NCBI RefSeq assembly: GCF_001017435.1
Contig: NZ_CP011371.1
Coordinates: 3,906,001 to 3,970,000 of the forward strand
Origin: Caldimonas brevitalea
GTDB lineage: Bacteria > Pseudomonadota > Gammaproteobacteria > Burkholderiales > Burkholderiaceae_C
DNA: 64,000 nucleotides
Direction of reading: 5' to 3'
The translations under genes and the position numbers were made by a program. The notes under the pieces were generated by a model. It made no database searches, was not told the DNA's origin, and saw nothing but the letters and a program-made list of their open reading frames with translations. Position 1 is the stretch's first letter. Each line of letters starts with the position of its first letter. Shown piece by piece: positions 10,894 to 22,174 of the stretch.

Positions 10894-12276
10894 GTGATCG
10901 CCTCCTCGTCCACACGCCCCCGTGTTGTCATCGTCGGCTGCGGCTTTGGCGGGCTCGAAGCCACGCGGCGCCTGGCGCGCGCGGATGTCGAAATCACACT
11001 GATCGACCGCACCAACCACCATCTGTTCCAACCGCTGCTGTACCAGGTAGCGACCGCAGGGCTGGCCGCGCCCGCCATCTCGGCGCCGATCCGCCACATC
11101 CTGCGCGAACAAATCCGGAAAGGCCGGCTGACCGTGCTGAAGGGCGAGGTCACAGGGCTGGACGCCACGACGCGCGAGGTGCTGTTGAGCGACGGCGCCC
11201 GCATTCCCTACGACCATCTGATCGTCGCCACCGGCGCGACCCACAGCTATTTCGGCCGCGACGACTGGGCCCCGGTCGCGCCCGGCCTCAAGACCCTGGC
11301 CGACGCCTTCGAACTGCGCAACCGGGTGTTGAACGCTTTCGAGCAAGCTGAACGATATCCTGAAGATCGTCACGACTGGCTGACCTTCGCGGTGATCGGC
11401 GGCGGCCCCACCGGCGTCGAAATGGCCGGCACGATGGCCGAGATCGCCCATCACACGCTGCACGACGAATACCGCCGCATCGACTCGCGCCAGGCGCGGG
11501 TGGTGCTCATCGAAGGCTCCGACCGTGTGCTGGGCGCCTACCCGGCCGACCTGTCGGCCAAGGCGCAACGTCAGCTCGAACGCCTGGGCGTCGAGGTGCA
11601 CACCGGCTGCCGGGTGACCGAGATCGACCCGCAAGGCGTGACGGCGCAGTGCCGCAGCGGCGCGCCCGACAGCCCGCCGCAGCCCTACCGCCTGAACACG
11701 CGCACGGTGGTGTGGGCCGCCGGTGTGGCGGCCTCGCCGCTCGGGAAAGTGCTGCAGGCGGCCGTCGGCGCGACGCTCGACCGCGCTGGCCGGGTGGTCG
11801 TCGAGCCCGACCTGAGCCTCGCCGGCCATCCCGAGATCTACGTCGTCGGCGACCTGGCGGCCGCCAAGAGCTACCCCAAAGGGGAAGGCGAGCCGACACC
11901 GGTGCCCGGGGTCAGCCCGTCGGCCAAACAAATGGGCCGTCGCGCCGCCGCCAACATCCTGCGCCGGTTGCGCGGTGAGCCCACCCTGCCCTTCCATTAC
12001 ATCGACTACGGGTCGCTCGCGACGATCGGGCGCAAGGCCGCGGTCGCACAGGTGGAGCTGCCGCTGATCGGCGAGGTGCGCTTCAGCGGCTTTTTCGCCT
12101 GGCTGTTCTGGCTGTTCGTGCACGTCTACTTCCTGATCGGCTTCCGCAACCGGCTGATGGTGATGACCGATTGGGCCTGGGCCTATTTCACCTTCCAGCG
12201 CAACGCCCGGGTTGTCGTCGAGACCCGTCCCAAACCGCCCGCCGCCGAGCCGGGCCTGGAGCCGCGCCATGACTGA
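10894..12276 (+). CDS. ndh: Type II NADH:quinone dehydrogenase
   Basis: Non-proton-pumping FAD enzyme that passes electrons from NADH to quinone at the inner membrane. The 460-residue protein has an N-terminal FAD-binding VVIVGCGFGGLEA, the family motif LIDRTNHHLFQPLLYQVAT, a second dinucleotide fold VIGGGPTGVEMAGTMAE, and the FAD-contact YVVGDLAAA. The C-terminus (about 380-440) is aromatic and hydrophobic, consistent with membrane anchoring. The start is a GTG that places the first beta strand ten residues in. The next small gene overlaps its stop codon by eight bases. Confidence 0.92.
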   Translation: MIASSSTRPRVVIVGCGFGGLEATRRLARADVEITLIDRTNHHLFQPLLYQVATAGLAAPAISAPIRHILREQIRKGRLTVLKGEVTGLDATTREVLLSDGARIPYDHLIVATGATHSYFGRDDWAPVAPGLKTLADAFELRNRVLNAFEQAERYPEDRHDWLTFAVIGGGPTGVEMAGTMAEIAHHTLHDEYRRIDSRQARVVLIEGSDRVLGAYPADLSAKAQRQLERLGVEVHTGCRVTEIDPQGVTAQCRSGAPDSPPQPYRLNTRTVVWAAGVAASPLGKVLQAAVGATLDRAGRVVVEPDLSLAGHPEIYVVGDLAAAKSYPKGEGEPTPVPGVSPSAKQMGRRAAANILRRLRGEPTLPFHYIDYGSLATIGRKAAVAQVELPLIGEVRFSGFFAWLFWLFVHVYFLIGFRNRLMVMTDWAWAYFTFQRNARVVVETRPKPPAAEPGLEPRHD

Positions 12277-12550
12277 TCCGCAACAGACCCTCGACGCCTT
12301 GCGCGACAGCCTGGCCGGCGCCCGGCGCGGCGAAGTGCCGGTGGCACAGCTGGTGTCCACCTGGCGCAGCCTGGGCTCCACCCTCACCGCCCTGCCCCCG
12401 CGCTATGGCGAGGTGTTGGCGTCGCTGCTGATGCAGCTGGAATCCGGCAGCCTGTTCACCGAGGAAAGCTGCTCGTTCAGCCAGCAGGACCTGCTCGACA
12501 GCCTGGGGGTGTGGCTCGACAAGGCCCGGGCGGCCTCGGGGCGGGCCTGA
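12269..12550 (+). CDS. Small hypothetical protein following ndh
   Basis: A 93-residue protein not recognised from any family. It is soluble and mostly helical in appearance, without signal peptide, cysteine pairs or membrane segments; it starts MTDPQQTLDALRDSLAGARR and contains one Cys near residue 70. The ATG overlaps the ndh stop by eight bases (translational coupling), which supports that it is a real gene cotranscribed with ndh. Confidence 0.7.
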   Translation: MTDPQQTLDALRDSLAGARRGEVPVAQLVSTWRSLGSTLTALPPRYGEVLASLLMQLESGSLFTEESCSFSQQDLLDSLGVWLDKARAASGRA

Positions 12551-12609
12551 GCGGCGCCGGGCCATCCGAGGCGGCCCCTGCGCCTAGGTGACGGCCATGA
12601 ACGCCGGCG

Positions 12610-14568
12610 TCACGCCGCCACCGGCTGCCGGATGAAGTCGATCACCGCCTTGAGCGTGGCCGGGTCGGTGTCGAAGGCGCCGTGGTGGATGGCTGCGCTC
12701 ACCGGGCCCGGTGCCACGTGGACCGTGACGTTGGGCAGGCCCGCGAGATAAGGCTCAGCGTACTTCTGCATGCCCAGCAAAGGTGTCGTCCGACCACCCT
12801 CGAACGATTCCGACACCAGGTACAGGATGGACCGCCGGTAGGGCCCGCAGGTGTCGTCCTCCTGCTCGGCCCTATCGTGCAGGTGAAACTGCTGGTAGCG
12901 GCGCACCTGCCCATCTTCGAGCCGCGGCCGCACCAGCTGGTCGAAATCCTGCAGCCGCACGCCCGGCGCGAGGAAGCTGACCGACTCGAACTGCAGGCCC
13001 TCGCGCACCAACCGGTCGACGAGGTGGCTGTGCACCACGCTGCCGGCCGAATGGCCCACCAGGTGCATGCGCACACCGCCGTTTTGCACCGACTGCTTGA
13101 AGTGCTGGTACAGCAGCACCGCGCCGGAGCGTTCTTCGCTGCTGATGGCGACAGCGTTCTGCTTCACCTCGTCCCACATCAAGGTGCCGGGGCGCGACAG
13201 CAGCCGCTCGAGCCGCTCGTTCCACCAGCGCTTGGCGCTGTCCATCAGGCCGCCGCTGTGGCGCGGCACGCCTTTCACGGCGTCTTCAAGGCGGTTCAGC
13301 AGCGTGGTCCAGAAATCGGTCTCCCACATCAGAAAGATCGGGAAGATGCGCTGCTCATAGAGCTGTGGCACCCAGCGTGCGGCCACCGCTGCCGCCTCGC
13401 CTTCGCTGACGATGCCGCCGTGCGCGTAGATGCAGACGTCGATGGGCTGCTCCTGCAGGCCCCAGCGCTCTCGGGCCGCTGCAAGGTGCACATCCACCAG
13501 CGCGCGGATGTCGTCAGGCTGGGTCCGGAACACGCCGGCGTTGCTCAACTCGCCGTTGTTGCCGACGTTGACCACGAAGGGCGACAACTCCCGGTCGCGC
13601 AGCACCTCGCTCGACGACAACAGCACCCGCCCGTCCTCCCTGGTGCGCAAGGTGGTGGCACGCGACACCTCGCGGTGCTCGTGCGTCACCACGCCCAGCT
13701 GTGCGACCCAGCAGTCCATCGCGTTGGCGAGCCAGTCTTCATACCGCAGCAGGGCATAACCGTGCGTGCCCCAGGCGGTGCCCCACGAGTTGTGGACCAG
13801 AAAGCCGACGTCGTTGTAGCCGACGATCGCGAACGCGTGACCCGGTGCATACGACCGGGCGTCGGGCGCCGGGATGATCCACATGTCGCGGAACGAGGTG
13901 GGCCGCGCGGCGGCGCGCGGCGCCTGAAAACCGGCGCCCCAGCCGGTGTGGCAGCTGGTGCTCGCATAGACGATGCCGACCTCGTTGAGCGCCGAGTGCA
14001 TGTCGCTGATGCTGTCGACCGCCACGCGGTAATAGGAGCCGAGCGGCCGTGTCACCGCGTCGAGCCACCAGTCCTGCTCGGGGTCGCTGGGGGCCGGTGG
14101 CATCTCGGGTGTGGCGGGCCACAGCGGTTCAGCACACACGCCGTGCTTGAACCAGCCTTTGAGCGCTCCGCGCAGGCTCGAGCCCTCGTCTTCGACCGAG
14201 CCGGGAAACTCGTCGTAGCGGCGCGCCATCGAATAGAGCATGAAGGGCGAGATGCGCGGCGAGCGCTCGCGCCCGTACTTCTTCAGCAAATGCTCGACCA
14301 CCGTCGACAGCGCAAAGCCGGTGCAGGCGTTGGTCGTGCCCTGGTGTTTGATGGGCAGCGCGAGCTTGGGAAACCAGGACGTGGCCGGCGCCACTGCGAT
14401 GCTGGGCATGAAGGCGCGGTCGCGCAGATCGAAAGTGTCGGGACGCGCCGCATGCACCAGGCCTTCGGCGCTCCTCGGCATGCGGGGGCGCCGGGGCGGT
14501 TTGACGATGGCACGCGCCTGCGGCGCCAGCGTTTCGAGCGATGCGGTGTTGCGGCGAATGTGCGCCAT
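12610..14568 (-). CDS. Papain-like (C1A) protease fused to an alpha/beta hydrolase
   Basis: A 652-residue protein with two catalytic modules. Residues about 45-295 form a papain-family domain: the oxyanion Gln76 and nucleophile Cys82 in KHQGTTNACTGFALS, His244 in PGHAFAIVGYND and Asn260 in VHNSWGTAWG, all at family-like spacing. Residues about 375-650 look like an alpha/beta hydrolase: YAHGG (oxyanion loop), GHSAGS with Ser508, and a late histidine pair (IHHGAF, 628-629). There is no signal peptide or membrane segment. The N-terminal 45 residues are basic and proline-rich and may be a propeptide or targeting region. Function unknown; possibilities are peptide/ester processing, toxin-like activity or polymer degradation. 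Confidence 0.85.
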   Translation of the reverse strand: MAHIRRNTASLETLAPQARAIVKPPRRPRMPRSAEGLVHAARPDTFDLRDRAFMPSIAVAPATSWFPKLALPIKHQGTTNACTGFALSTVVEHLLKKYGRERSPRISPFMLYSMARRYDEFPGSVEDEGSSLRGALKGWFKHGVCAEPLWPATPEMPPAPSDPEQDWWLDAVTRPLGSYYRVAVDSISDMHSALNEVGIVYASTSCHTGWGAGFQAPRAAARPTSFRDMWIIPAPDARSYAPGHAFAIVGYNDVGFLVHNSWGTAWGTHGYALLRYEDWLANAMDCWVAQLGVVTHEHREVSRATTLRTREDGRVLLSSSEVLRDRELSPFVVNVGNNGELSNAGVFRTQPDDIRALVDVHLAAARERWGLQEQPIDVCIYAHGGIVSEGEAAAVAARWVPQLYEQRIFPIFLMWETDFWTTLLNRLEDAVKGVPRHSGGLMDSAKRWWNERLERLLSRPGTLMWDEVKQNAVAISSEERSGAVLLYQHFKQSVQNGGVRMHLVGHSAGSVVHSHLVDRLVREGLQFESVSFLAPGVRLQDFDQLVRPRLEDGQVRRYQQFHLHDRAEQEDDTCGPYRRSILYLVSESFEGGRTTPLLGMQKYAEPYLAGLPNVTVHVAPGPVSAAIHHGAFDTDPATLKAVIDFIRQPVAA

Positions 14569-14686
14569 GCCAGCCTCCTAGTGGATGCACGGCATGGTCG
14601 GCAGCGGCGCAAGGCGGGTCAATCCCACCTACTCGGGAGGCCACCCGAGGGCTAGCGAGCTTGACGTTCGGCGCGCGCTCGACAGG

Positions 14687-14959
14687 TCATTCAGGACGGC
14701 GGCGGGCGGCGACCCAGAGCACCACGCCCAGGCCGGTGAGCAGCAACACATGGGGCTCCGGTTCGGCCTGCTGCCATTCACCCGCGACACCTTGTGCGGT
14801 GGCGTAAGCCTCGCGAGCCCAGTCGGTGGCGAGGCTCCACACCGCCGGCGCGCTGGCGTCGCGCGGGGTGTCATCCGGCCCCGTGCCTTGCCAGTAAGCG
14901 CCGGCCGCGCCGCATCCCAGCACCGCGAAGACGAGTGCGGCGATGGTCTTGCGCTGCAT
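14687..14959 (-). CDS. Small PEP-CTERM sorting-signal protein
   Basis: A 90-residue exported protein. It has an N-terminal signal-like segment (residues 5-22) and ends with a classic PEP-CTERM tripartite tail: PEP, a hydrophobic helix (LLLTGLGVVLWVA) and RRR. This tail directs proteins to the exosortase (EpsH/Xrt) system in EPS-producing Gram-negatives. The short middle is Trp/Ala/Glu-rich and not recognised. GGGAGA precedes the ATG. It lies immediately upstream of the protease/hydrolase fusion on the same strand, 118 bases away. No exosortase gene is in the window. Confidence 0.72.
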   Translation of the reverse strand: MQRKTIAALVFAVLGCGAAGAYWQGTGPDDTPRDASAPAVWSLATDWAREAYATAQGVAGEWQQAEPEPHVLLLTGLGVVLWVAARRRPE

Positions 14960-15130
14960 AAGGGTTCTCCCTGAGAGTCGTCAGTGGTGCGAGTACACGC
15001 GACGTGCGTGACGTGGGCGTGACAACCGCGGGAGTGGCCGGTTTTGGTGCCCCGCAGGCGCGGGTTCGGGTACAACGCGATGCCCGCTCACCGACGGGTA
15101 GGGACGGCGCGCAAGACCCAGCAGCGGGCC

Positions 15131-15162
15131 GAAAACAAACAGGGCGGCCGAAGCCGCCCTGT
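15131..15162 (-). terminator. Intrinsic terminator of ettA
   Basis: On the minus strand a 10-bp GC-rich stem (ACAGGGCGGC) closed by a UUCG tetraloop is followed by TTTGTTTTC, 16 bases after the ettA stop codon. Stem, stable loop and U-rich tail make this a convincing rho-independent terminator. Confidence 0.85.
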
Positions 15163-15178
15163 TGCCGCAGGTGCCGGA

Positions 15179-16846
<1,668 letters not shown>

Positions 16847-17221
16847 GGATGTCCTGGAGAGTCTTGAAGAATAAAAGCGAAAGCGCGGGCCTGGCCCGCA
16901 AAGCAAAAGCGCGGCAGGCCCGCGCAACAGCGCTATTGTCGCCGCAACGCGGGGCGGCTGTCGAAGGGCGCCGGCAAACGTCCGGGCGAGCGGCCGAGCG
17001 CGGCGCCGAGCGTGCCGTATGCACGGCCCCGACCGGCCTTTCGACCGGGCCGTGCCGGGCGCGAGCGCAAGTAAGGCTACAATAGCGGTTGCGGCGCCAC
17101 TTCCAGTCACGGCGCCGCTGTCGTTTCAGACCCCTTCCGAAACATCTGCCTACGACTGGTGCCCTTAAATGCGGCAACAGGCCGATTCTCGACGCTCCCT
17201 GGCAGGAGCGAAATCCAACCG

Positions 17222-18784
17222 ATGACTTTTGCTGAACTCGGCCTTGCCGAGCCCATCGTCCGTGCCGTGCGCGAGCAAGGCTACGAACAACCCACCCCGA
17301 TTCAACTGCAGGCCATTCCGGCCGTCATTTCCGGCGGCGACCTGCTCGCCGGTGCCCAGACCGGCACCGGCAAGACCGCCGGCTTCACACTGCCGCTGCT
17401 GCACAAGCTGGCCGCCGGGCAGCCCACCCGTGATGCCAAGGGCCGTGCGGCGATCCGCGCCCTGATCCTGACCCCCACCCGCGAACTCGCCGCACAGGTC
17501 GAGGAAAGCGTGCGTGTGTATGGCAAATACCTGCCGCTGAAGTCGATGGTGATGTTCGGCGGCGTCGGCATGGGCCCGCAGATCGACGCGCTGCGCCGTG
17601 GCGTCGACATCCTGGTGGCCACGCCGGGCCGTTTGCTCGACCATCACCAGCAAGGCACGCTCGATCTGAGCAAGATCGAGTATTTCGTGCTGGACGAGGC
17701 CGATCGCATGCTGGACATGGGCTTCATCCACGACATCAAGAAGGTGCTGGCCATCGTGCCGGCTCAGAAGCAGAGCCTGCTGTTCTCGGCCACCTTCTCG
17801 GACGAGATCAAGACGCTGGCCGAGCGGCTGCTGAACAAGCCGCAGGTGATCGAGGTGGCGCGCCGCAACACCACCGCCGAGACCATCGCGCAAAAGATCC
17901 ACCCGGTGGACCGCGACCAGAAGAAGGAACTGCTGGCGCACCTGATCAAGAGCAACGACTGGCACCAGGTGCTGGTGTTCACGCGCATGAAGCACGGTGC
18001 CAACCGTCTGGTCGAGTTCCTGCAGAAGGAAGAGATCACGGCGATGGCGATCCACGGCAACAAGAGCCAGGGTGCGCGCACCCGGGCGCTGGCCGAGTTC
18101 AAGACCGGCGAACTGCAGGTGCTGGTGGCCACCGACATCGCGGCCCGCGGCATCGACATCGACCAGTTGCCGCACGTCGTGAACTACGAACTGCCCAACG
18201 TGCCGGAAGACTATGTGCACCGGATCGGCCGCACCGGCCGCGCCGGCGCGCAAGGTGAGGCGATCTCGCTGGTGTGCGTCGACGAAGAAGGGTTCCTGCG
18301 CGACATCGAGAAGCTGATCAAGCGCCAGATCCCGCGTGAGGTGGTGGCAGGCTTCGAGCCGGACCCCAACGCCAAGCCCGAGCCGATCAAGCTCGGCCGC
18401 ATGACGCTGCACGGTGGCGTCGGCGGCGGCGGCCAGGGCCGCGGCGGCGACCGCTCGCATGGCGGCGGCGGGCGTGGTGGCCAGCAGGGCAACCGGCGCC
18501 CGCAGGGTGGCGGTCAAGGTCAAGGACGCCCGGCGGCCCAGGGCGCCGGCGGCGGCCAAGGCGGCCGTGCACCGGCACCTGCGCGCGCTCCGGCGCATGC
18601 GCCTCATGCCACACACGCTCCGCGTGCGACAACGAATGGCGCCAGCCATGGCCAACCGCGTGCCCAACACGCGGCGCCGCGCGCCAATGTCGGCACCGGT
18701 GCCGGCCAGCCGCAGCAGCAGCAACAGCGCAAGCCTGCACCGCAAGGTGCCGCGCTGCTCGGCGGCAAGCCCCCGCGGCGCTGA
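17222..18784 (+). CDS. rhlE: DEAD-box RNA helicase RhlE
   Basis: ATP-dependent RNA helicase for ribosome assembly and RNA turnover. The 520-residue protein has the Q-motif ([13 protein letters not shown]), motif [32 protein letters not shown] and [10 protein letters not shown]. After the helicase core (about 375 residues) comes a long low-complexity tail rich in Gly, Arg, Gln and Ala with RGG-like repeats, typical of betaproteobacterial RhlE. The ATG at 17222 begins the canonical MTFAELGL. A second DEAD-box gene lies 6.4 kb downstream. Confidence 0.94.
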   Translation: MTFAELGLAEPIVRAVREQGYEQPTPIQLQAIPAVISGGDLLAGAQTGTGKTAGFTLPLLHKLAAGQPTRDAKGRAAIRALILTPTRELAAQVEESVRVYGKYLPLKSMVMFGGVGMGPQIDALRRGVDILVATPGRLLDHHQQGTLDLSKIEYFVLDEADRMLDMGFIHDIKKVLAIVPAQKQSLLFSATFSDEIKTLAERLLNKPQVIEVARRNTTAETIAQKIHPVDRDQKKELLAHLIKSNDWHQVLVFTRMKHGANRLVEFLQKEEITAMAIHGNKSQGARTRALAEFKTGELQVLVATDIAARGIDIDQLPHVVNYELPNVPEDYVHRIGRTGRAGAQGEAISLVCVDEEGFLRDIEKLIKRQIPREVVAGFEPDPNAKPEPIKLGRMTLHGGVGGGGQGRGGDRSHGGGGRGGQQGNRRPQGGGQGQGRPAAQGAGGGQGGRAPAPARAPAHAPHATHAPRATTNGASHGQPRAQHAAPRANVGTGAGQPQQQQQRKPAPQGAALLGGKPPRR

Positions 18785-19182
18785 CGCGACCGCGCCCGGC
18801 CTCCCCTGACGGGGAAGCCGGCCGGGCCGCCGCGTCCTGCTGCGGCCCATCTCCCATACTCCCCCACGGCGCCCCGGCCCCGCTCTGCGCGGCGGCTGGC
18901 GCGCGCTTGAGATGCGCAGCATCTGCAGATCCTCGAGCCCGGTTGCAACGGTCGGCCGGGTCGCACGCTTTTGTCGCTCGCGGACGCACAGCGCGTCCTT
19001 GCCGTCGCCAACGCCCCGTTAGCCGCGGCGTGAAATCTTGCCGCATCACGCCACTCAAGGTCGGCGCGTTTCGGCCGATATGCCCGGTTGCGGCGCAGCC
19101 GCTCGGCGTCGCCTCTGTGCGACATGTCACGCATCAGAACCGACCACTCTGCCGGCCACGGTCCACCTACAAGCCCGACACC
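18785..19182. other. Intergenic region rhlE - chemoreceptor
   Basis: About 400 bases without a credible gene. A GC-rich imperfect hairpin (about 18800-18824) just after the rhlE stop could aid termination but lacks a U-tract. I see no convincing promoter elements for the chemoreceptor downstream. Confidence 0.4.
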
Positions 19183-20739
19183 ATGAACCTGAACCACGTG
19201 CGCGTCTCGCGCAAGCTATGGGGCGCCATCCTGCTGTTGCTGATGGCGATGTTGCTGATCGCCGGCTTCATGTTCCACCGCGGCCGGGCCTTGCACACCG
19301 ACGCGACGGCCGCACTCCTCGACGCGCAGGATCTGGTCGCCCGCTCGATCGAGCTCAAGGGAATGACCGAGGCGGCGGTGGCGCGCAGCATGGCCAGCGC
19401 AATCAGTGCCGACCCCGCGGTCGGCGATCTGTTCACTGACCACATCAAACAGGACACGCCGCGTATCACCATGCTGCGCGAGCAACTGAGCGCACGCGCC
19501 AACACCGAGGAAGACCGTGCACAGCTGAAGGACATCGCGGCCAAAGGCGCGACGCTGGTCGCGGCGAGCAAGAAGCTGCGCGAGATGGGCGACGCGGGCG
19601 AACAGGCCGTGGTGGCGGGGCTGGTCGAGAGCGAGTACAAGCCGGCGGCAGCGGCCTATCTGGCGTCAATCGACGCCTTCGCGGCCCTGCAGCAGCGCAA
19701 GAGCGAGGCGGTACAGGAGCAGGCCGAGCACACCGCAAACCAGCTGATGCTGCTCACGGCGGCAGGCGCGGCTGCCGTGATCGCGATCGGCATGGCGGTC
19801 GCGTCGGTGCTGGTGCGCAGCATCCGCGAGCCTCTCCAAGAAGCCATCGACGTGGCCCAGGCCATCGCCGACGGCGACCTGAGCCGCCGGGTGCGCAGCG
19901 ACGACCGAGGCGACGAATTCGGCGCGCTGATGCGCGCCCTGCAGCACATGAATGCCGCGCTGGGCCAGGTGGTCGGGCGCGTGCGCTTGTCGACCGACGG
20001 CATCATGACGGCCTCCAACGAGATCGCCGCCGGCAACCACGACCTGTCGTCACGCACCGAGCAGGCCGCGTCCAGCCTGCAACAGACGGCCGCCTCGATG
20101 CAGCAATTGACCGAGACGGTGCGCCTGAACGCCGATGCCGCGCGGCAGGCCAATCAACTGGCCGGCTCGGCATCGGGCGCCGCAACGCGCGGCGGCGAGG
20201 TGGTCGGCCAGGTGGTCGAGACCATGGACGCCATCACTGCCGCCTCTCGCAAGATCGCCGACATCATCGGCGTGATCGACGGCATCGCCTTCCAGACCAA
20301 CATCCTGGCGCTCAATGCGGCCGTCGAAGCGGCCCGGGCGGGTGAGCAAGGGCGCGGCTTTGCCGTCGTCGCCGGTGAAGTGCGCACGCTGGCACAGCGC
20401 AGCGCGCAGGCCGCCCGTGAAATCAAGACGCTGATCTCGACATCGAGCGAGAAGGTCGAAACCGGCGCCGCGCTGGTGCAAAACGCCGGCAGCACCATGC
20501 AAGAGATCGTCAGCGCCGTGGGCCGCGTCACCGACATCATGAACGAGATCATGACGTCCACCCAGGAGCAGTCGAGCGGCATCGTCCAGGTCAACCAGGC
20601 GGTGGCGCAGCTCGACCAGATGACGCAGCAGAACGCGGCCCTGGTCGAGCAGGCCGCCGCAGCCGCCTCGTCGATGAAGGAGCAGGCGGCGCAGATGACG
20701 CAGACGATCGAGGTGTTTCGGCTGGCGCAGGTGGTTTGA
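19183..20739 (+). CDS. Methyl-accepting chemotaxis protein
   Basis: A 518-residue transmembrane chemoreceptor. One membrane helix lies at residues 12-30 and a second near 190-210, flanking a periplasmic four-helix-bundle sensor of about 160 residues of the Tar/4HB type; a HAMP domain (about 212-265) and the signalling domain follow. The hairpin tip [20 protein letters not shown] is intact, so it should couple to CheA/CheW. There is no C-terminal CheR-tethering pentapeptide; it ends VFRLAQVV. The ligand is unknown. The chosen ATG begins [13 protein letters not shown] directly before the first helix; no good ribosome-binding site is visible. Confidence 0.93.
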   Translation: MNLNHVRVSRKLWGAILLLLMAMLLIAGFMFHRGRALHTDATAALLDAQDLVARSIELKGMTEAAVARSMASAISADPAVGDLFTDHIKQDTPRITMLREQLSARANTEEDRAQLKDIAAKGATLVAASKKLREMGDAGEQAVVAGLVESEYKPAAAAYLASIDAFAALQQRKSEAVQEQAEHTANQLMLLTAAGAAAVIAIGMAVASVLVRSIREPLQEAIDVAQAIADGDLSRRVRSDDRGDEFGALMRALQHMNAALGQVVGRVRLSTDGIMTASNEIAAGNHDLSSRTEQAASSLQQTAASMQQLTETVRLNADAARQANQLAGSASGAATRGGEVVGQVVETMDAITAASRKIADIIGVIDGIAFQTNILALNAAVEAARAGEQGRGFAVVAGEVRTLAQRSAQAAREIKTLISTSSEKVETGAALVQNAGSTMQEIVSAVGRVTDIMNEIMTSTQEQSSGIVQVNQAVAQLDQMTQQNAALVEQAAAAASSMKEQAAQMTQTIEVFRLAQVV

Positions 20740-20762
20740 TCTTCCTGCGCCCCCGAAGGCCA

Positions 20763-20784
20763 CTGCTGGCCGTCCGGCCAGCAG
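20763..20784. terminator. Hairpin between convergent genes
   Basis: A perfect 9-bp stem (CTGCTGGCC) with a four-base loop lies 23 bases after the chemoreceptor stop and about 55 bases from the end of convergent mnmH. It lacks a U-tract on either strand, so it is only a candidate bidirectional 3'-end structure. Confidence 0.4.
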
Positions 20785-20838
20785 GTGGGCCGCGCGACTC
20801 CGGAACCCTCAAAACGCCGATGCAGCGGACCGAGAAGT

Positions 20839-21960
20839 TCAGACCTCGGCGATGCCTTTGAGCAGTTGTTCGGCGGCATCCGCCAAACCTTGCTCGCCGA
20901 GCGATGTCAGGTGGAGCGCCTGCTGTTCCTCTTGCTCGCCGTAGTTGCGGCGCGTCGATCTCTGGTAGCAGGGGTCGTAGTGCCGGGCCATGACGCTTTC
21001 GAACAGCTCATCGACGCGGCGAGCGGCGGCCAACTCGTGCCACAAGCCAAGCGTCTCTTTGCCCACCAATGGCTTCAAGGGCTCCAGCCTGCGCACCATC
21101 CCGACCGGGTCGGTGGCGAAGTGGGCATAGTCCTCACGCCACAACAAGACCCGCTCTGCCATGGGGGCGTCGACATGGATGACGGGAGAACGGTGCATGG
21201 CCTCGAACAAGGCCAGCGGCAACTGCACGTTGCCGATCTTTTTGCTCTCGGCCTCGAGCCAGACGGGGCGAGCCGGGTCCAGCGTACGCATCCGCTCCAG
21301 TAGCAGCGAGTCGAACATTTTCTGCGTCGGCTGGGGTTCGCCGGGAAGCGCTCCGATCAAGGAGCCGCGGTGGCTTGCGAGGCTTTCGAGATCGAGGACC
21401 TGCGCGCCTTGGCGCTCGAGGGCATGCAGCAAGCGGGTCTTGCCGCACCCAGTCGGGCCGCACAGCACCCGGTACGAGAAGCGAGACGGCAGCGTCTCGA
21501 GACCCGCTCTCACCCAGCTGCGATAGTTCTTCCAGCCCCCCGAGATGACGTCGACCTCGAAACCGATGGTTCGAAGGTTGTCGGCCCACAACCGGCTCCG
21601 CTTGCCGCCCCGGAAGCAGTACACGAGGAAGCGGTCCTGCGGCGTATATCGCGAGATCAAGGGCTTGATGTGCCGGGCGATGTTCTGCAGGGAATATTCG
21701 ACGCCGATCAGGTAAGCCCCATGCTTGTCCGTCTTGTGTCGGATGCCGACTTCGGCGTACTGCTCGTCGTCGACCACCGGGAGATTCACGGCCCCCGGCA
21801 CGTGGTCCTCGTTGTATTCGTGCGGCGACCGGGCGTCGATGACGAGGGCGTAGCGGTCCCACTCGTGCACACCGAGTTGGCGGGGGTGGACGGGGCTGCC
21901 CTGAGGCTCGAGTCCGGAGGTCGCGGGAGCCTGCTGATCTGCGTGTGAAGGGGGTGCCAT
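20839..21960 (-). CDS. mnmH: tRNA 2-selenouridine synthase MnmH (SelU/YbbB)
   Basis: Replaces sulfur with selenium at the wobble 2-thiouridine of certain tRNAs, using selenophosphate, and can form the geranylated intermediate. The 373-residue protein has an N-terminal rhodanese domain with the catalytic cysteine in YCFRGGKRSR (Cys115) and a C-terminal P-loop domain with GPTGCGKT (168-175), the diagnostic MnmH order. The start ATG follows the family closely. No selD or selA is in the window, so the selenium donor must be encoded elsewhere. Confidence 0.94.
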   Translation of the reverse strand: MAPPSHADQQAPATSGLEPQGSPVHPRQLGVHEWDRYALVIDARSPHEYNEDHVPGAVNLPVVDDEQYAEVGIRHKTDKHGAYLIGVEYSLQNIARHIKPLISRYTPQDRFLVYCFRGGKRSRLWADNLRTIGFEVDVISGGWKNYRSWVRAGLETLPSRFSYRVLCGPTGCGKTRLLHALERQGAQVLDLESLASHRGSLIGALPGEPQPTQKMFDSLLLERMRTLDPARPVWLEAESKKIGNVQLPLALFEAMHRSPVIHVDAPMAERVLLWREDYAHFATDPVGMVRRLEPLKPLVGKETLGLWHELAAARRVDELFESVMARHYDPCYQRSTRRNYGEQEEQQALHLTSLGEQGLADAAEQLLKGIAEV

Positions 21961-22174
21961 ACACCGGCATTATCCCCGCCCCCACACGCCGCCTTCTGCG
22001 CAGACATCGCGCCCTGCCGCCGCGTGTGACTTCATGCGCGGGCCAGCGCGCCGCACCGCAAACGGCCGCGTAGATGCACCCGGCCGCGGCAAGTGCGCGC
22101 GGTCTGAGATGATGTCGGCCCAGGCCGCCCAGGTTCATCGCCTATCGAGCAGCCGCTGCCGACGGAGCACGCTG

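Noticed and set aside
17165..18922. Long minus-strand frame opposite rhlE
   Set aside because: Mirrors the helicase codons; low-complexity His/Ala/Arg content typical of GC-rich shadows.
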